Of a stretch of DNA of 64,000 nt, positions 15,411-22,091 are shown in pieces. The DNA lies in contig JAPDRN010000070.1 of NCBI GenBank assembly GCA_030247855.1, positions 121,710-185,709 of the forward strand. The letters run 5' to 3'. Origin of the DNA: Knufia peltigerae (taxonomy: Eukaryota > Ascomycota > Eurotiomycetes > Chaetothyriales > Trichomeriaceae). Made by a program: the position numbers and the translations under genes. The first letter of the stretch is position 1, and each line of letters opens with the position of its first letter. The notes under the pieces are model-generated. The model had not been told where the DNA came from and searched no databases. It worked only from the letters and a program-made list of their open reading frames with translations.

Positions 15411-15863
15411 TCAGTTTACCGGGCTGCCGTCGCGGATCTGGATCGCGGCGTTGCGGGCCAGGGTATCCACGCGTTCATTGTCCGGGTTGCCGGAGTGGCC
15501 TTTCACCCAGCGCCAGTCGATCTGGTGCCGCAGCGTGGCTGCCTGCAGGCGCTCCCACAGCTCACGGTTCTTCACCGGATCACCGCCGGCGGTCTTCCAG
15601 TTCTTGCGGATCCAGCCCGGCAGCCACTGGGTCAGGCCCTGCCGTACGTACTGCGAATCGGTGTAGAGCACGATCTCGCAGGGTTCGGTCAGCGACTCCA
15701 GGCCGGAAATGGCCGCCATCAGCTCCATCCGATTGTTGGTGGTATGCGCTTCACCACCGCTCAGTTCGCGCTCATGCCCCTTGTAACGCAGCAACGCCGC
15801 CCAGCCGCCGGGGCCGGGATTGCCGAGGCAGGAACCGTCGGTGTGGATTTCGATGGTTTTCAA
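15411..15863 (-). CDS. rnhA: Ribonuclease HI
   Basis: A 150-residue RNase HI, near the 155 of E. coli. Catalytic acids are visible in IHTDGSCLGNPGPGG (D9), NRMELMAA (E47), LYTDSQYV and DNERVDTLA, with the basic handle GWIRKNWKTAGGDPVKN. It cleaves RNA in RNA-DNA hybrids. It is cotranscribed with dnaQ (4-base gap) and lies 12 bases after the methyltransferase. Confidence 0.97.
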   Translation of the reverse strand: MKTIEIHTDGSCLGNPGPGGWAALLRYKGHERELSGGEAHTTNNRMELMAAISGLESLTEPCEIVLYTDSQYVRQGLTQWLPGWIRKNWKTAGGDPVKNRELWERLQAATLRHQIDWRWVKGHSGNPDNERVDTLARNAAIQIRDGSPVN

Positions 15864-15875
15864 TACAACTCCAGA

Positions 15876-16520
15876 TCAGGTAGCAACGGTGCCGTGCCAG
15901 CGCACGGGCAACGGGGTCGGCCCGGGCAGGGCCAGCGTGCGTTTTTCGGCGTGGAACAGGCAGGCGGCGCGCAGGGGGGCCCAGCCGCCGCGATGGCGGC
16001 CGCCGGCACCCTGCCACATCGGCCCCAGGTAACGCGTGTCCTCGCATTCCAGCCCGTGGCGCTGCAGCAGCTGGCGGATCCGCTGCGGCGTGCGTACCTC
16101 CAGCCCGTGCTGGCGCCAGCGGGTGCGGAACGGGCTGAACGGATTGAGGCTGGTCAGCCACAGGTGGCCGCCGGGCATCAACACGCGCTCGCATTCGTCC
16201 AGCAGTTGGTCGGCATCACCGACGGTCACATGCTGAAGCACGATGGCGTTGACGCTCTCGTTGGGCAGCGGCAACGGCAGCGCGCAGCGGGTATCGCCAG
16301 CGTAGCCAGTGCCCTCGCGATGCAGCCGCAGGCCACGCCCGCCCAGCTGCGCGTCAGCCAGCCAGGCGGCACTGGGAGCGATCCACAACCAGGGCCGGGT
16401 CGGCAGCAGCGACAGCTGTGGCAGCAGCAGTTGCCGTTCTAGCACGCGCAAGGCCTCCGCCGGTTCGCTGTCGAACCACGGGGCCTGGCTCGCTTGACGG
16501 GTGCTCTGCAGCGCGGGCAT
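15876..16520 (-). CDS. Class I SAM-dependent methyltransferase (YafS-like)
   Basis: A 214-residue methyltransferase. It has a weak SAM motif at the N-terminus (LWIAPSAAWL) and the post-motif regions LPLPNESVNAIVLQHVT and ERVLMPGGHLWLTSLNPFSP typical of UbiE-like enzymes. It occupies the position of E. coli yafS between gloB and rnhA, and its substrate is unknown there too. Its start codon is only 11 bases from the divergent gloB start. Confidence 0.88.
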   Translation of the reverse strand: MPALQSTRQASQAPWFDSEPAEALRVLERQLLLPQLSLLPTRPWLWIAPSAAWLADAQLGGRGLRLHREGTGYAGDTRCALPLPLPNESVNAIVLQHVTVGDADQLLDECERVLMPGGHLWLTSLNPFSPFRTRWRQHGLEVRTPQRIRQLLQRHGLECEDTRYLGPMWQGAGGRHRGGWAPLRAACLFHAEKRTLALPGPTPLPVRWHGTVAT

Positions 16521-16531
16521 GGTCCAATTCT

Positions 16532-17296
16532 ATGCGACTGACTGCCCTGCCCGCATTTGCGGACAACTACATCTGGATGCTGATTGCCGACGACGGTGCT
16601 GCCGTGGTCGTCGATCCCGGCGATGCTGCACCGGTACTGGCGCTGGCTGCCCAAGGCGTGCGCGTGGACACCATCCTGCTCACCCACCACCACGACGATC
16701 ACATCGGCGGAGTGCCGGCGCTGCAGGCGCGTTTCCCCGGCGTGCGCGTGATCGCGCCGGTCGAAGAGCGCATCCCGACGGCCACCGAGCGGGTCGGCGA
16801 AGGTGAACGTGTTCAGGCACTGGGGCGGATGTTCCACGTACTATCCGTCCCCGGGCACACCCGCAGCCACATCGCGTTTCACACCGCTGAACAGCTTTTC
16901 AGCGGAGATTCGTTGTTCAGCCTGGGCTGTGGACGCCTGTTCGAAGGTACGCCGTCCCAGCTGCTGGCATCAATGCGCAAGCTGGGTGCCCTGCCCGCGC
17001 AACTGCTGCTGTGTTGCGCTCACGAGTACACCGTGTCAAATGCCGTCTTCGCGCGGCATGTCGACCCCGCCAACGCTGCCTTGTTGCAGCGCCAAGAGGA
17101 GGCTTTGGCCATGCGCCGCGATGACCGTTCCACCCTGCCAGTATGCCTGGCCGATGAAATCGCCTGTAATCCGTTCCTGCGTACCCACACGACGCCCATC
17201 CGCGCGGCCGTGTCGGCACACCTGGGGCGCGAGGTCGTGGACGACGTCGACGTCATGGCCGGTCTCCGGCACTGGAAAGACGGCTTCCGCGCATGA
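16532..17296 (+). CDS. gloB: Hydroxyacylglutathione hydrolase (glyoxalase II)
   Basis: A 254-residue metallo-beta-lactamase-fold enzyme that hydrolyses S-D-lactoylglutathione to glutathione and D-lactate, the second step of methylglyoxal detoxification. The dinuclear site is TILLTHHHDDHIGG; further ligands are VPGHTRSH, GDSLFSLGCGRLFEG and CCAHEYT. The C-terminal glutathione-binding region is present. The start MRLTALPAFADNYIW is the family start. No clear ribosome-binding site is seen, and the methyltransferase start lies 11 bases upstream on the other strand. Confidence 0.96.
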   Translation: MRLTALPAFADNYIWMLIADDGAAVVVDPGDAAPVLALAAQGVRVDTILLTHHHDDHIGGVPALQARFPGVRVIAPVEERIPTATERVGEGERVQALGRMFHVLSVPGHTRSHIAFHTAEQLFSGDSLFSLGCGRLFEGTPSQLLASMRKLGALPAQLLLCCAHEYTVSNAVFARHVDPANAALLQRQEEALAMRRDDRSTLPVCLADEIACNPFLRTHTTPIRAAVSAHLGREVVDDVDVMAGLRHWKDGFRA

Positions 17297-18495
17297 GTCG
17301 CCGAAGTCTGCCGCTGGCCCTGGGTCTCGTCTTGGGGTTGGCCGGAACGGCCGGCGCACAATCGCTGGGCGCCGGCATCAGCCAGAACCTGACCGCCGCC
17401 TCGGCCCTGCCGCTGGATCCGTCAACGCTGCCGGCCGCATCGGTACGCAACGGCCAGGAGATCTTCTCCAGCTTCCGTGATGGCCTGGCCGAACCCAGTT
17501 GCGACGCCGAGGCCACCAGCCCGCGCTGGCAGAAGCAGTTCGCCCACGCCCCTTCGCGGCTGGCCAACCAGGATGACGACGCGCTGGTGCTGTTCGGCTA
17601 TGTGGTCGAAGAACTGCGCAAAGCCAACCTGCCCACCGAATTCGCCCTGATTCCCTTCGTCGAAAGTGGTTATCGGCCCAATGCCCGCAACGGCAGCGGC
17701 CCGACCGGCCTGTGGCAGTTCATCGCCACTACCGCACGCAACCATCGCGTGCCGATGAGCAACAACTACGACGGCCGGCTGTCGGCAGTGGAGTCCACCC
17801 AGGCCGCCGTGCGCTACCTGAAGACCCTGCATGGCATGTTCGGCGGTGACTGGCGCCTGGCCACCATGGCCTACAACGCCGGCGAGTACCGCGTGCTGCA
17901 GTCCATGCGCAAGGCCGGCATGAATGCGCAGAACGCCAAGCCGGCCGGTCTGCCCGGGCTGTCGCCGGTCACCCATGCCTACGTCGAGAAACTTCATGCT
18001 CTGGCCTGCGTGCTGGAAGACGTGGAAGACCAGCCGGGCGTGATGGCCTCGCTGGACCGCACCGTGCCGGTGCTGAAGGACCACACCCTGCCGGCAGGCA
18101 CCAGCGTCCAACAGTGGGCCGCGCAGCGCGCCCTGGACCCGGCGAAGATCGCCCGCTTGAATCCGGCACTGGCCGCCGGCAAACGCCCCTCGGGCACGGC
18201 CCGCCTATTGGCCCCGGTCTCGGCGTCCAACGCGAACGTTGCCGACATCGCCAGCACGGCCGTTGCCACCGCACCGGCCAGCACCGCCAACATCGCGCCG
18301 AGCCCGCAGGTGGCAAAAGTGGTCGCGTCGGCTGCTGATCGCCCGCGCAACCGCCGCCACACCGTGCGCAACGGCGAATCGGCATGGACCATCGCCCGCC
18401 GCTACGGCATGCCGGTGAAGGCACTGTTGTCGCTGAACGGCCTGAGCGGCAGCAGCGTGCTGAAGCCGGGCGCGGTACTGCGCGTCGAAGACTGA
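17293..18495 (+). CDS. mltD: Membrane-bound lytic murein transglycosylase D-like, LysM
   Basis: A 400-residue lytic transglycosylase. The signal peptide is about 22 residues (ends GAQS) with no lipobox cysteine, unlike E. coli MltD. The SLT family-1 domain has the catalytic glutamate in IPFVESGYRPNA, then GLWQFIATTARNH and MAYNAGEYRV. A proline/alanine linker leads to a single C-terminal LysM domain (HTVRNGESAWTIARRYGM) for peptidoglycan binding; E. coli MltD has two. It overlaps gloB by ATGA, the same gene pair as in E. coli. Confidence 0.92.
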   Translation: MSRRSLPLALGLVLGLAGTAGAQSLGAGISQNLTAASALPLDPSTLPAASVRNGQEIFSSFRDGLAEPSCDAEATSPRWQKQFAHAPSRLANQDDDALVLFGYVVEELRKANLPTEFALIPFVESGYRPNARNGSGPTGLWQFIATTARNHRVPMSNNYDGRLSAVESTQAAVRYLKTLHGMFGGDWRLATMAYNAGEYRVLQSMRKAGMNAQNAKPAGLPGLSPVTHAYVEKLHALACVLEDVEDQPGVMASLDRTVPVLKDHTLPAGTSVQQWAAQRALDPAKIARLNPALAAGKRPSGTARLLAPVSASNANVADIASTAVATAPASTANIAPSPQVAKVVASAADRPRNRRHTVRNGESAWTIARRYGMPVKALLSLNGLSGSSVLKPGAVLRVED

Positions 18496-18566
18496 GGTCG
18501 GCGCGGCGCTGCCGCGCGGTTTCCGGCCAACGGCGGAGCCCCTCGCGGGTGCCGGATCGCTCGTAT
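18496..18566. other. Intergenic start of the mltD-ppiD gap
   Basis: The 435 bases between mltD and ppiD contain no supportable gene. They hold, in order, GC-rich spacer, the long-arm inverted repeat element (18567-18753), a SMAG-type hairpin and the ppiD terminator. Confidence 0.7.
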
Positions 18567-18753
18567 GCGGCCGGGCAGGTGGGCTGCGCAGGGGCCGCTG
18601 CAAGTACATTCCTGTAAGCTCGGCCGCCGCCTGCTCGCGTGCGCTGTCCTGCGCACACGGCAAGACCGGGGTTGGGCGTCCTGCCCAACCCGCCCGAGGC
18701 ATGCCTCGGGCCCATGCGGCTCACGCCCCTGCGCAGCCCACCTGCCCGGCCGC
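18567..18753. repeat. Long-arm inverted repeat element, copy 1
   Basis: Perfect 29-base inverted arms at 18567-18595 and 18725-18753 enclose 129 bases. Read on the minus strand, the interior starts GTGAGCCGCATGG. It has hairpins CCCGAGGCATGCCTCGGG and GGGTTGGGC/GCCCAACCC, and ends GAGCTTACAGGAATGTACT then TGCAGCG. Shorter relatives are at 42934-43035 and 62483-62586. The arms differ between copies while remaining perfectly self-complementary. There is no open reading frame. Confidence 0.75.
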
Positions 18754-18818
18754 GGACAAATTCTGGTGGCACCCACGGATTGGAAGATGAAGAGCAGGGG
18801 CAGGTCGCTTCGCTTCTG

Positions 18819-18842
18819 GTAGCGGCCGACCTTGGTCGGCAC
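18819..18842 (+). repeat. SMAG-type repeat (GCCGACCTTGGTCGGC stem)
   Basis: GTAG followed by a CGGCCGACC/GGTCGGC palindrome, the second common stem type in this window (also at 42.7 and 50.6 kb). Confidence 0.85.
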
Positions 18843-18880
18843 TCATTGCTCGGGTCACGGTTTGATCGGGGTTGCGACAA

Positions 18881-18910
18881 CAAAAAAGGCCCGGCAATGC
18901 CGGGCCTTTT
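18881..18910 (-). terminator. Rho-independent terminator of ppiD
   Basis: On the minus strand AAAAGGCCCGGCATTGCCGGGCC plus a T6 tract lies 20 bases after the ppiD stop. Confidence 0.9.
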
Positions 18911-18930
18911 CGTTCCTGCTCGCCAGAGGC

Positions 18931-20886
18931 TTACAGGTTCGCTTCGGTGGTCTGCACCAGGAAGCGCTTGCGCATGGCGTCGATGTAAGCCTTGGCAGCA
19001 GCCATGCCGTCGATCTGGCTCAGCTGGTCCTTCAACTGCTTCTGCTGCTCGGCGGTCACTTCCTTGATGTCACCCGGGTTGACCTTGTTCACCGCGAAGA
19101 CCAGTGCATGACCGTTGACGTCGACCTTGCCGTAGCTCGGCTTGCCTTCGGCAGGCAGCGGCGCACTGAAGATCGCGCGGTTGATCTCCGGGGTCGGCAC
19201 CGGCTGGCTGCGCGGCAGGCCTGGCATCGGGCTCAGCTGCAGCTTCTCGCTGGCGGCCAGCGACTGCAGGGTCGCGCCCGCCTTCAGCTTGGCCAGCAGG
19301 GCATCAGCAACCTTGTCACCAGCCTGGCGCTGACGGTCGGCACGGATCGCGGCAATCACCTGCTCACGGGCCTTGTCCAGCGGCATCGCCTGCTCCGGGG
19401 TATGCGCGGCAACACGGATCACCACACTGTGGTTGCTGCTGCCGCCCAGGGCGATCGGATCGCTGGCGGTACCGTCCTGCACCAGGACATCGGAGAAGGC
19501 AGCACGCAGCACGGCCGGATCAGCGGCAATGCCGGTGGCGGTCGTGCGCGTGATCGGGCCCAGCGTATGCATCGACAGGCCGACATCCTTGGCGGCTGCG
19601 GCCAGGTCGCTCGGGCTCTTGTTGATGGCATCAACCAGGCGGCCGGCCAGATCGTTGAAGCCGCGCTCGCCATCAGCCTTCAGCTGCTCGGCAGCCAAGG
19701 TGTCACGCACTTCTTCGAACGACTTGCCCTCGCCGCCACGAACCGCAGCAACCTTGATGATGTGGAAGCCGAAGTCGGTCTTGACCGGGCCGATCACTTC
19801 ACCGGCCTTGGCGCCAAACAGCGCGTCTTCAAACGGCTTGACCATCGCGCCACGTTCAACCCAACCCAGGTCACCGCCCTGCGCCTTGGAACCGGGATCT
19901 TCCGAGTTCGCCTTGGCCAGCGCGGCAAAGTCGGCACCGGCGGCCTTTGCTTCAACCGCCAACTTGGCGGCCTTGGCTTCAGCGCCGTCACCGGTGATCA
20001 GGATGTGCGCCGCCTGGCGCTGTTCCGGCGTGGTGAACTTGGCCTTCTCGTCGTCATAGCGCTTGCGCAGGGTCGCCTCGTCGGCCGCGGTCGGCGCCGG
20101 CAGGTTCGCACCATTGAGCTCGACATATTCCAGCGACACCGATTCGGCCTGGCGGAAATCCTTGCCATGGCTGTCGTACCACTGCTTGATCTGCGCATCG
20201 GTCACCGGCGCGGTATCAACCGGAACTTCCGGCAGCGCGGCCAGTTCCACATCGCGGGTCTCGCCCAGCAGCTTCAACAGACGCTCGGTCTCGGCCTGGG
20301 TGACAAAGCCGGAGTTCTGCAGGCCCGACGGGATCACCGACTGCTGCAGGCTCTCACGCACCAGTTCCTGGAACTGGGTCGGCGTGCGCGGCGGATTGCC
20401 ACCGGCCAGGGCCAGGCGGTAATTGCTCTCGCTGAACTTGCCATCGGCGCCCAGGAAGCCCGGGATGGTGGTGATGTACTCGCGCACAGCGCCGTCGCCA
20501 ATCACGACACCGGCCTGCTCACCGACCAGGCGCACGACCTGCTCGTCGATCAACTGGTCGAGTACGGCCAGCTTGTTCTCGGTGCTTTCGAACGCGCGCG
20601 GATCGAAGTTCTCGCCCTGCTGCTGGCGTTCGCGCATGCGTTCCTGCTCGAAACGGGTGCGGAAGTCCTGTGCGCTGATCTCATGGTGCTGCCACATCAT
20701 GCGCACCGGCCACCATGACGGTGCCGAGCGCCACCAGGTCGGCGGCGCCGAAACCTTGGCGACGTTCTGTGCGCCGACGCCACCGAGGTAGCTGTTGTCG
20801 ATGACGAACAGGAACGGAATCATCAGCAGCCCCAGGATCACGGTGACGATCCAGCCTGAGGTCTTGTCGCGGAGTTTCTGCAGCAT
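18931..20886 (-). CDS. ppiD: Periplasmic folding chaperone PpiD (peptidylprolyl isomerase family)
   Basis: A 651-residue membrane-anchored chaperone. One N-terminal transmembrane helix (about residues 12-30, IVTVILGLLMIPFLFVI) is followed by a SurA-like N-terminal domain. A parvulin (PpiC) domain lies near residues 265-365 (AAHILITGDG, GGDLGWVERGAMVKPFEDALF, GFHIIKV), and a long C-terminal chaperone region follows. PpiD sits at the Sec translocon exit and assists newly exported proteins. It lies downstream of hupB and the tRNA cluster, the conserved lon-hupB-ppiD order of gammaproteobacteria. Confidence 0.95.
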   Translation of the reverse strand: MLQKLRDKTSGWIVTVILGLLMIPFLFVIDNSYLGGVGAQNVAKVSAPPTWWRSAPSWWPVRMMWQHHEISAQDFRTRFEQERMRERQQQGENFDPRAFESTENKLAVLDQLIDEQVVRLVGEQAGVVIGDGAVREYITTIPGFLGADGKFSESNYRLALAGGNPPRTPTQFQELVRESLQQSVIPSGLQNSGFVTQAETERLLKLLGETRDVELAALPEVPVDTAPVTDAQIKQWYDSHGKDFRQAESVSLEYVELNGANLPAPTAADEATLRKRYDDEKAKFTTPEQRQAAHILITGDGAEAKAAKLAVEAKAAGADFAALAKANSEDPGSKAQGGDLGWVERGAMVKPFEDALFGAKAGEVIGPVKTDFGFHIIKVAAVRGGEGKSFEEVRDTLAAEQLKADGERGFNDLAGRLVDAINKSPSDLAAAAKDVGLSMHTLGPITRTTATGIAADPAVLRAAFSDVLVQDGTASDPIALGGSSNHSVVIRVAAHTPEQAMPLDKAREQVIAAIRADRQRQAGDKVADALLAKLKAGATLQSLAASEKLQLSPMPGLPRSQPVPTPEINRAIFSAPLPAEGKPSYGKVDVNGHALVFAVNKVNPGDIKEVTAEQQKQLKDQLSQIDGMAAAKAYIDAMRKRFLVQTTEANL

Positions 20887-21034
20887 GGTGAGGAATCACA
20901 AGGCTTGATTGGCGAGCCCGGCAGTGTAACCCGCTTCGCGGCGTGGACCAAAAGCAGTGCCGACGGGGTCTGGCGCCCCCTGCCCCGGTGATCGACATGA
21001 TCACGCGCATCAAAAGATGAAAAACGACACAAAG

Positions 21035-21066
21035 AAAAAGCCCCCGACTTGCGTCGAGGGCTCTTA
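21035..21066 (-). terminator. Terminator after the tRNA-Val/Asp cluster
   Basis: On the minus strand AAGAGCCCTCGACGCAAGTCGGGGGCTTTTT, with an imperfect stem and a T tract, lies just after the last tRNA-Asp. Confidence 0.75.
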
Positions 21067-21070
21067 GAGT

Positions 21071-21147
21071 TGGCGGAGCGGACGGGACTCGAACCCGCGA
21101 CCTCCGGCGTGACAGGCCAGCATTCTAACCAGCTGAACTACCGCTCC
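21071..21147 (-). tRNA. tRNA-Asp (GTC), copy adjacent to the assembly gap
   Basis: 77 nt with CCA. Acceptor GGAGCGG/CCGCTCC, anticodon loop CTGTCAC and T arm GGGTTCGAGTCCC. It is identical to the two copies upstream. Two bases after its 5' end the sequence becomes N. Confidence 0.96.
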
Positions 21148-21149
21148 AC

Positions 21150-21246
21150 NNNNNNNNNNNNNNNNNNNNNNNNNNNNNNNNNNNNNNNNNNNNNNNNNNN
21201 NNNNNNNNNNNNNNNNNNNNNNNNNNNNNNNNNNNNNNNNNNNNNN
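21150..21246. other. Assembly gap (97 N)
   Basis: A run of 97 undetermined bases sits between two identical tRNA-Asp genes. By analogy with the 89-base spacer between the other two copies, it probably hides a similar hairpin spacer, but extra tRNA-Asp copies could have been collapsed here. Confidence 0.98.
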
Positions 21247-21323
21247 TGGCGGAGCGGACGGGACTCGAACCCGCGACCTCCGGCGTGACAGGCCAGCATT
21301 CTAACCAGCTGAACTACCGCTCC
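21247..21323 (-). tRNA. tRNA-Asp (GTC), middle copy
   Basis: 77 nt including CCA, base for base the same as its neighbours. It is bordered by the gap on its 3' side. Confidence 0.96.
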
Positions 21324-21338
21324 GTATTGCAGACCTCT

Positions 21339-21403
21339 TTGTTTTCTCTGCAACCGGGTGGTTGGAGAGAAAACAAGGCCCCCAGCTTTTCGGCCGGGGG
21401 CCT
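21339..21403. repeat. Double hairpin between tRNA-Asp copies
   Basis: The spacer between two tRNA-Asp genes holds an 11-base perfect inverted repeat (TTGTTTTCTCT at 21339-21349, AGAGAAAACAA at 21366-21376). A terminator-like stem GGCCCCC/GGGGGCC follows (21377-21402). On the minus strand the GC stem is followed by TTGTTTTCTC, so it could terminate part of the transcription between copies. Confidence 0.7.
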
Positions 21404-21412
21404 CGTTGAAAA

Positions 21413-21489
21413 TGGCGGAGCGGACGGGACTCGAACCCGCGACCTCCGGCGTGACAGGCCAGCATTCTAACCAGCTGAACTACCGCTCC
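21413..21489 (-). tRNA. tRNA-Asp (GTC), first copy after tRNA-Val
   Basis: 77 nt including CCA, same sequence as the other two. It lies 25 bases downstream of tRNA-Val on the same strand. Confidence 0.96.
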
Positions 21490-21514
21490 ACATTTCAAAC
21501 TTACCGCGGTGCTG

Positions 21515-21589
21515 TGGTGGGTGCTGAGGGTTTCGAACCCCCGACCCTCTCCGTGTAAAGGAGACGCTCTACCGCTGAGCTAAGCACCC
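21515..21589 (-). tRNA. tRNA-Val (anticodon TAC)
   Basis: 75 nt with CCA. The acceptor GGGTGCT pairs with AGCACCC, the anticodon stem CTCCT/GGAG frames the TAC anticodon, and the T arm is present. Its 5' end lies 11 bases after the hupB stop, with no terminator between, so it is probably released from the hupB transcript by RNase P. Confidence 0.95.
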
Positions 21590-21600
21590 CAGCGAGCCAC

Positions 21601-21873
21601 TTAGTTTACAGCATCCTTCAGGGCCTTACCAGCCTTGAACGACGGATTCTTCGAAGCAGCGATCTTGATGGTGTCGCCGGTCTTCGGGTTGCGGCCGGTG
21701 CGGGCAGCACGGTCGCGGACCTGGAAGGTACCGAAGCCAACCAGGGTGACCGCATCGCCGTCCTTCAGCGCCTTGGTGACGGCAGCAACGACGGCATCGA
21801 CAGCGCGGCTGGACTCGGCCTTGGTCAGGTCGGCAGCTTCAGCAACGGCATCGATCAATTCGGTCTTGTTCAT
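21601..21873 (-). CDS. hupB: DNA-binding protein HU-beta
   Basis: A 90-residue HU. It has MNKTELIDAVAEAADLTKAE, the GFGTFQVRDRAARTGRNPKTG arm with the intercalating proline, and the closing PSFKAGKALKD. HU bends and compacts DNA. The gene lies directly downstream of lon in the conserved clpX-lon-hupB-ppiD order, with its own promoter in the 218-base lon-hupB gap, and it runs straight into tRNA-Val. Confidence 0.98.
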   Translation of the reverse strand: MNKTELIDAVAEAADLTKAESSRAVDAVVAAVTKALKDGDAVTLVGFGTFQVRDRAARTGRNPKTGDTIKIAASKNPSFKAGKALKDAVN

Positions 21874-22013
21874 TCTTTACAACTCCTTTGGCGGTGGGTT
21901 CCGCGTATTCGACAGGGAAGCAACCGCACGACGTCTGCATGCGGTTGCCATGTGGAAACGGTTCGCCGAATTCAGTGAGCGCTGACTGCGATCACTCATT
22001 CGCGAGTGCTGCT

Positions 22014-22042
22014 TTTATACCAGCGCCCCTACCCCCACGCAA
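22014..22042 (-). promoter_or_regulatory. Sigma-70-type promoter of hupB
   Basis: On the minus strand TTGCGT (22037-22042), a 17-base spacer and TATAAA (22014-22019). The predicted start near 22007 gives a leader of about 134 bases before hupB. Confidence 0.6.
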
Positions 22043-22091
22043 GCTGGAAAGCCAGCAACGACGCGGGTTTCAAGCATTTCGACAGGACGCA

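Noticed and set aside
18540..18760. Small protein genes in the mltD-ppiD gap
   Set aside because: The short frames there fall within the inverted repeat arms and hairpins and lack ribosome-binding sites.
21049..21353. Reading frames running through the run of N and tRNA-Asp genes
   Set aside because: They consist of tRNA sequence translated across an assembly gap; they are not protein genes.
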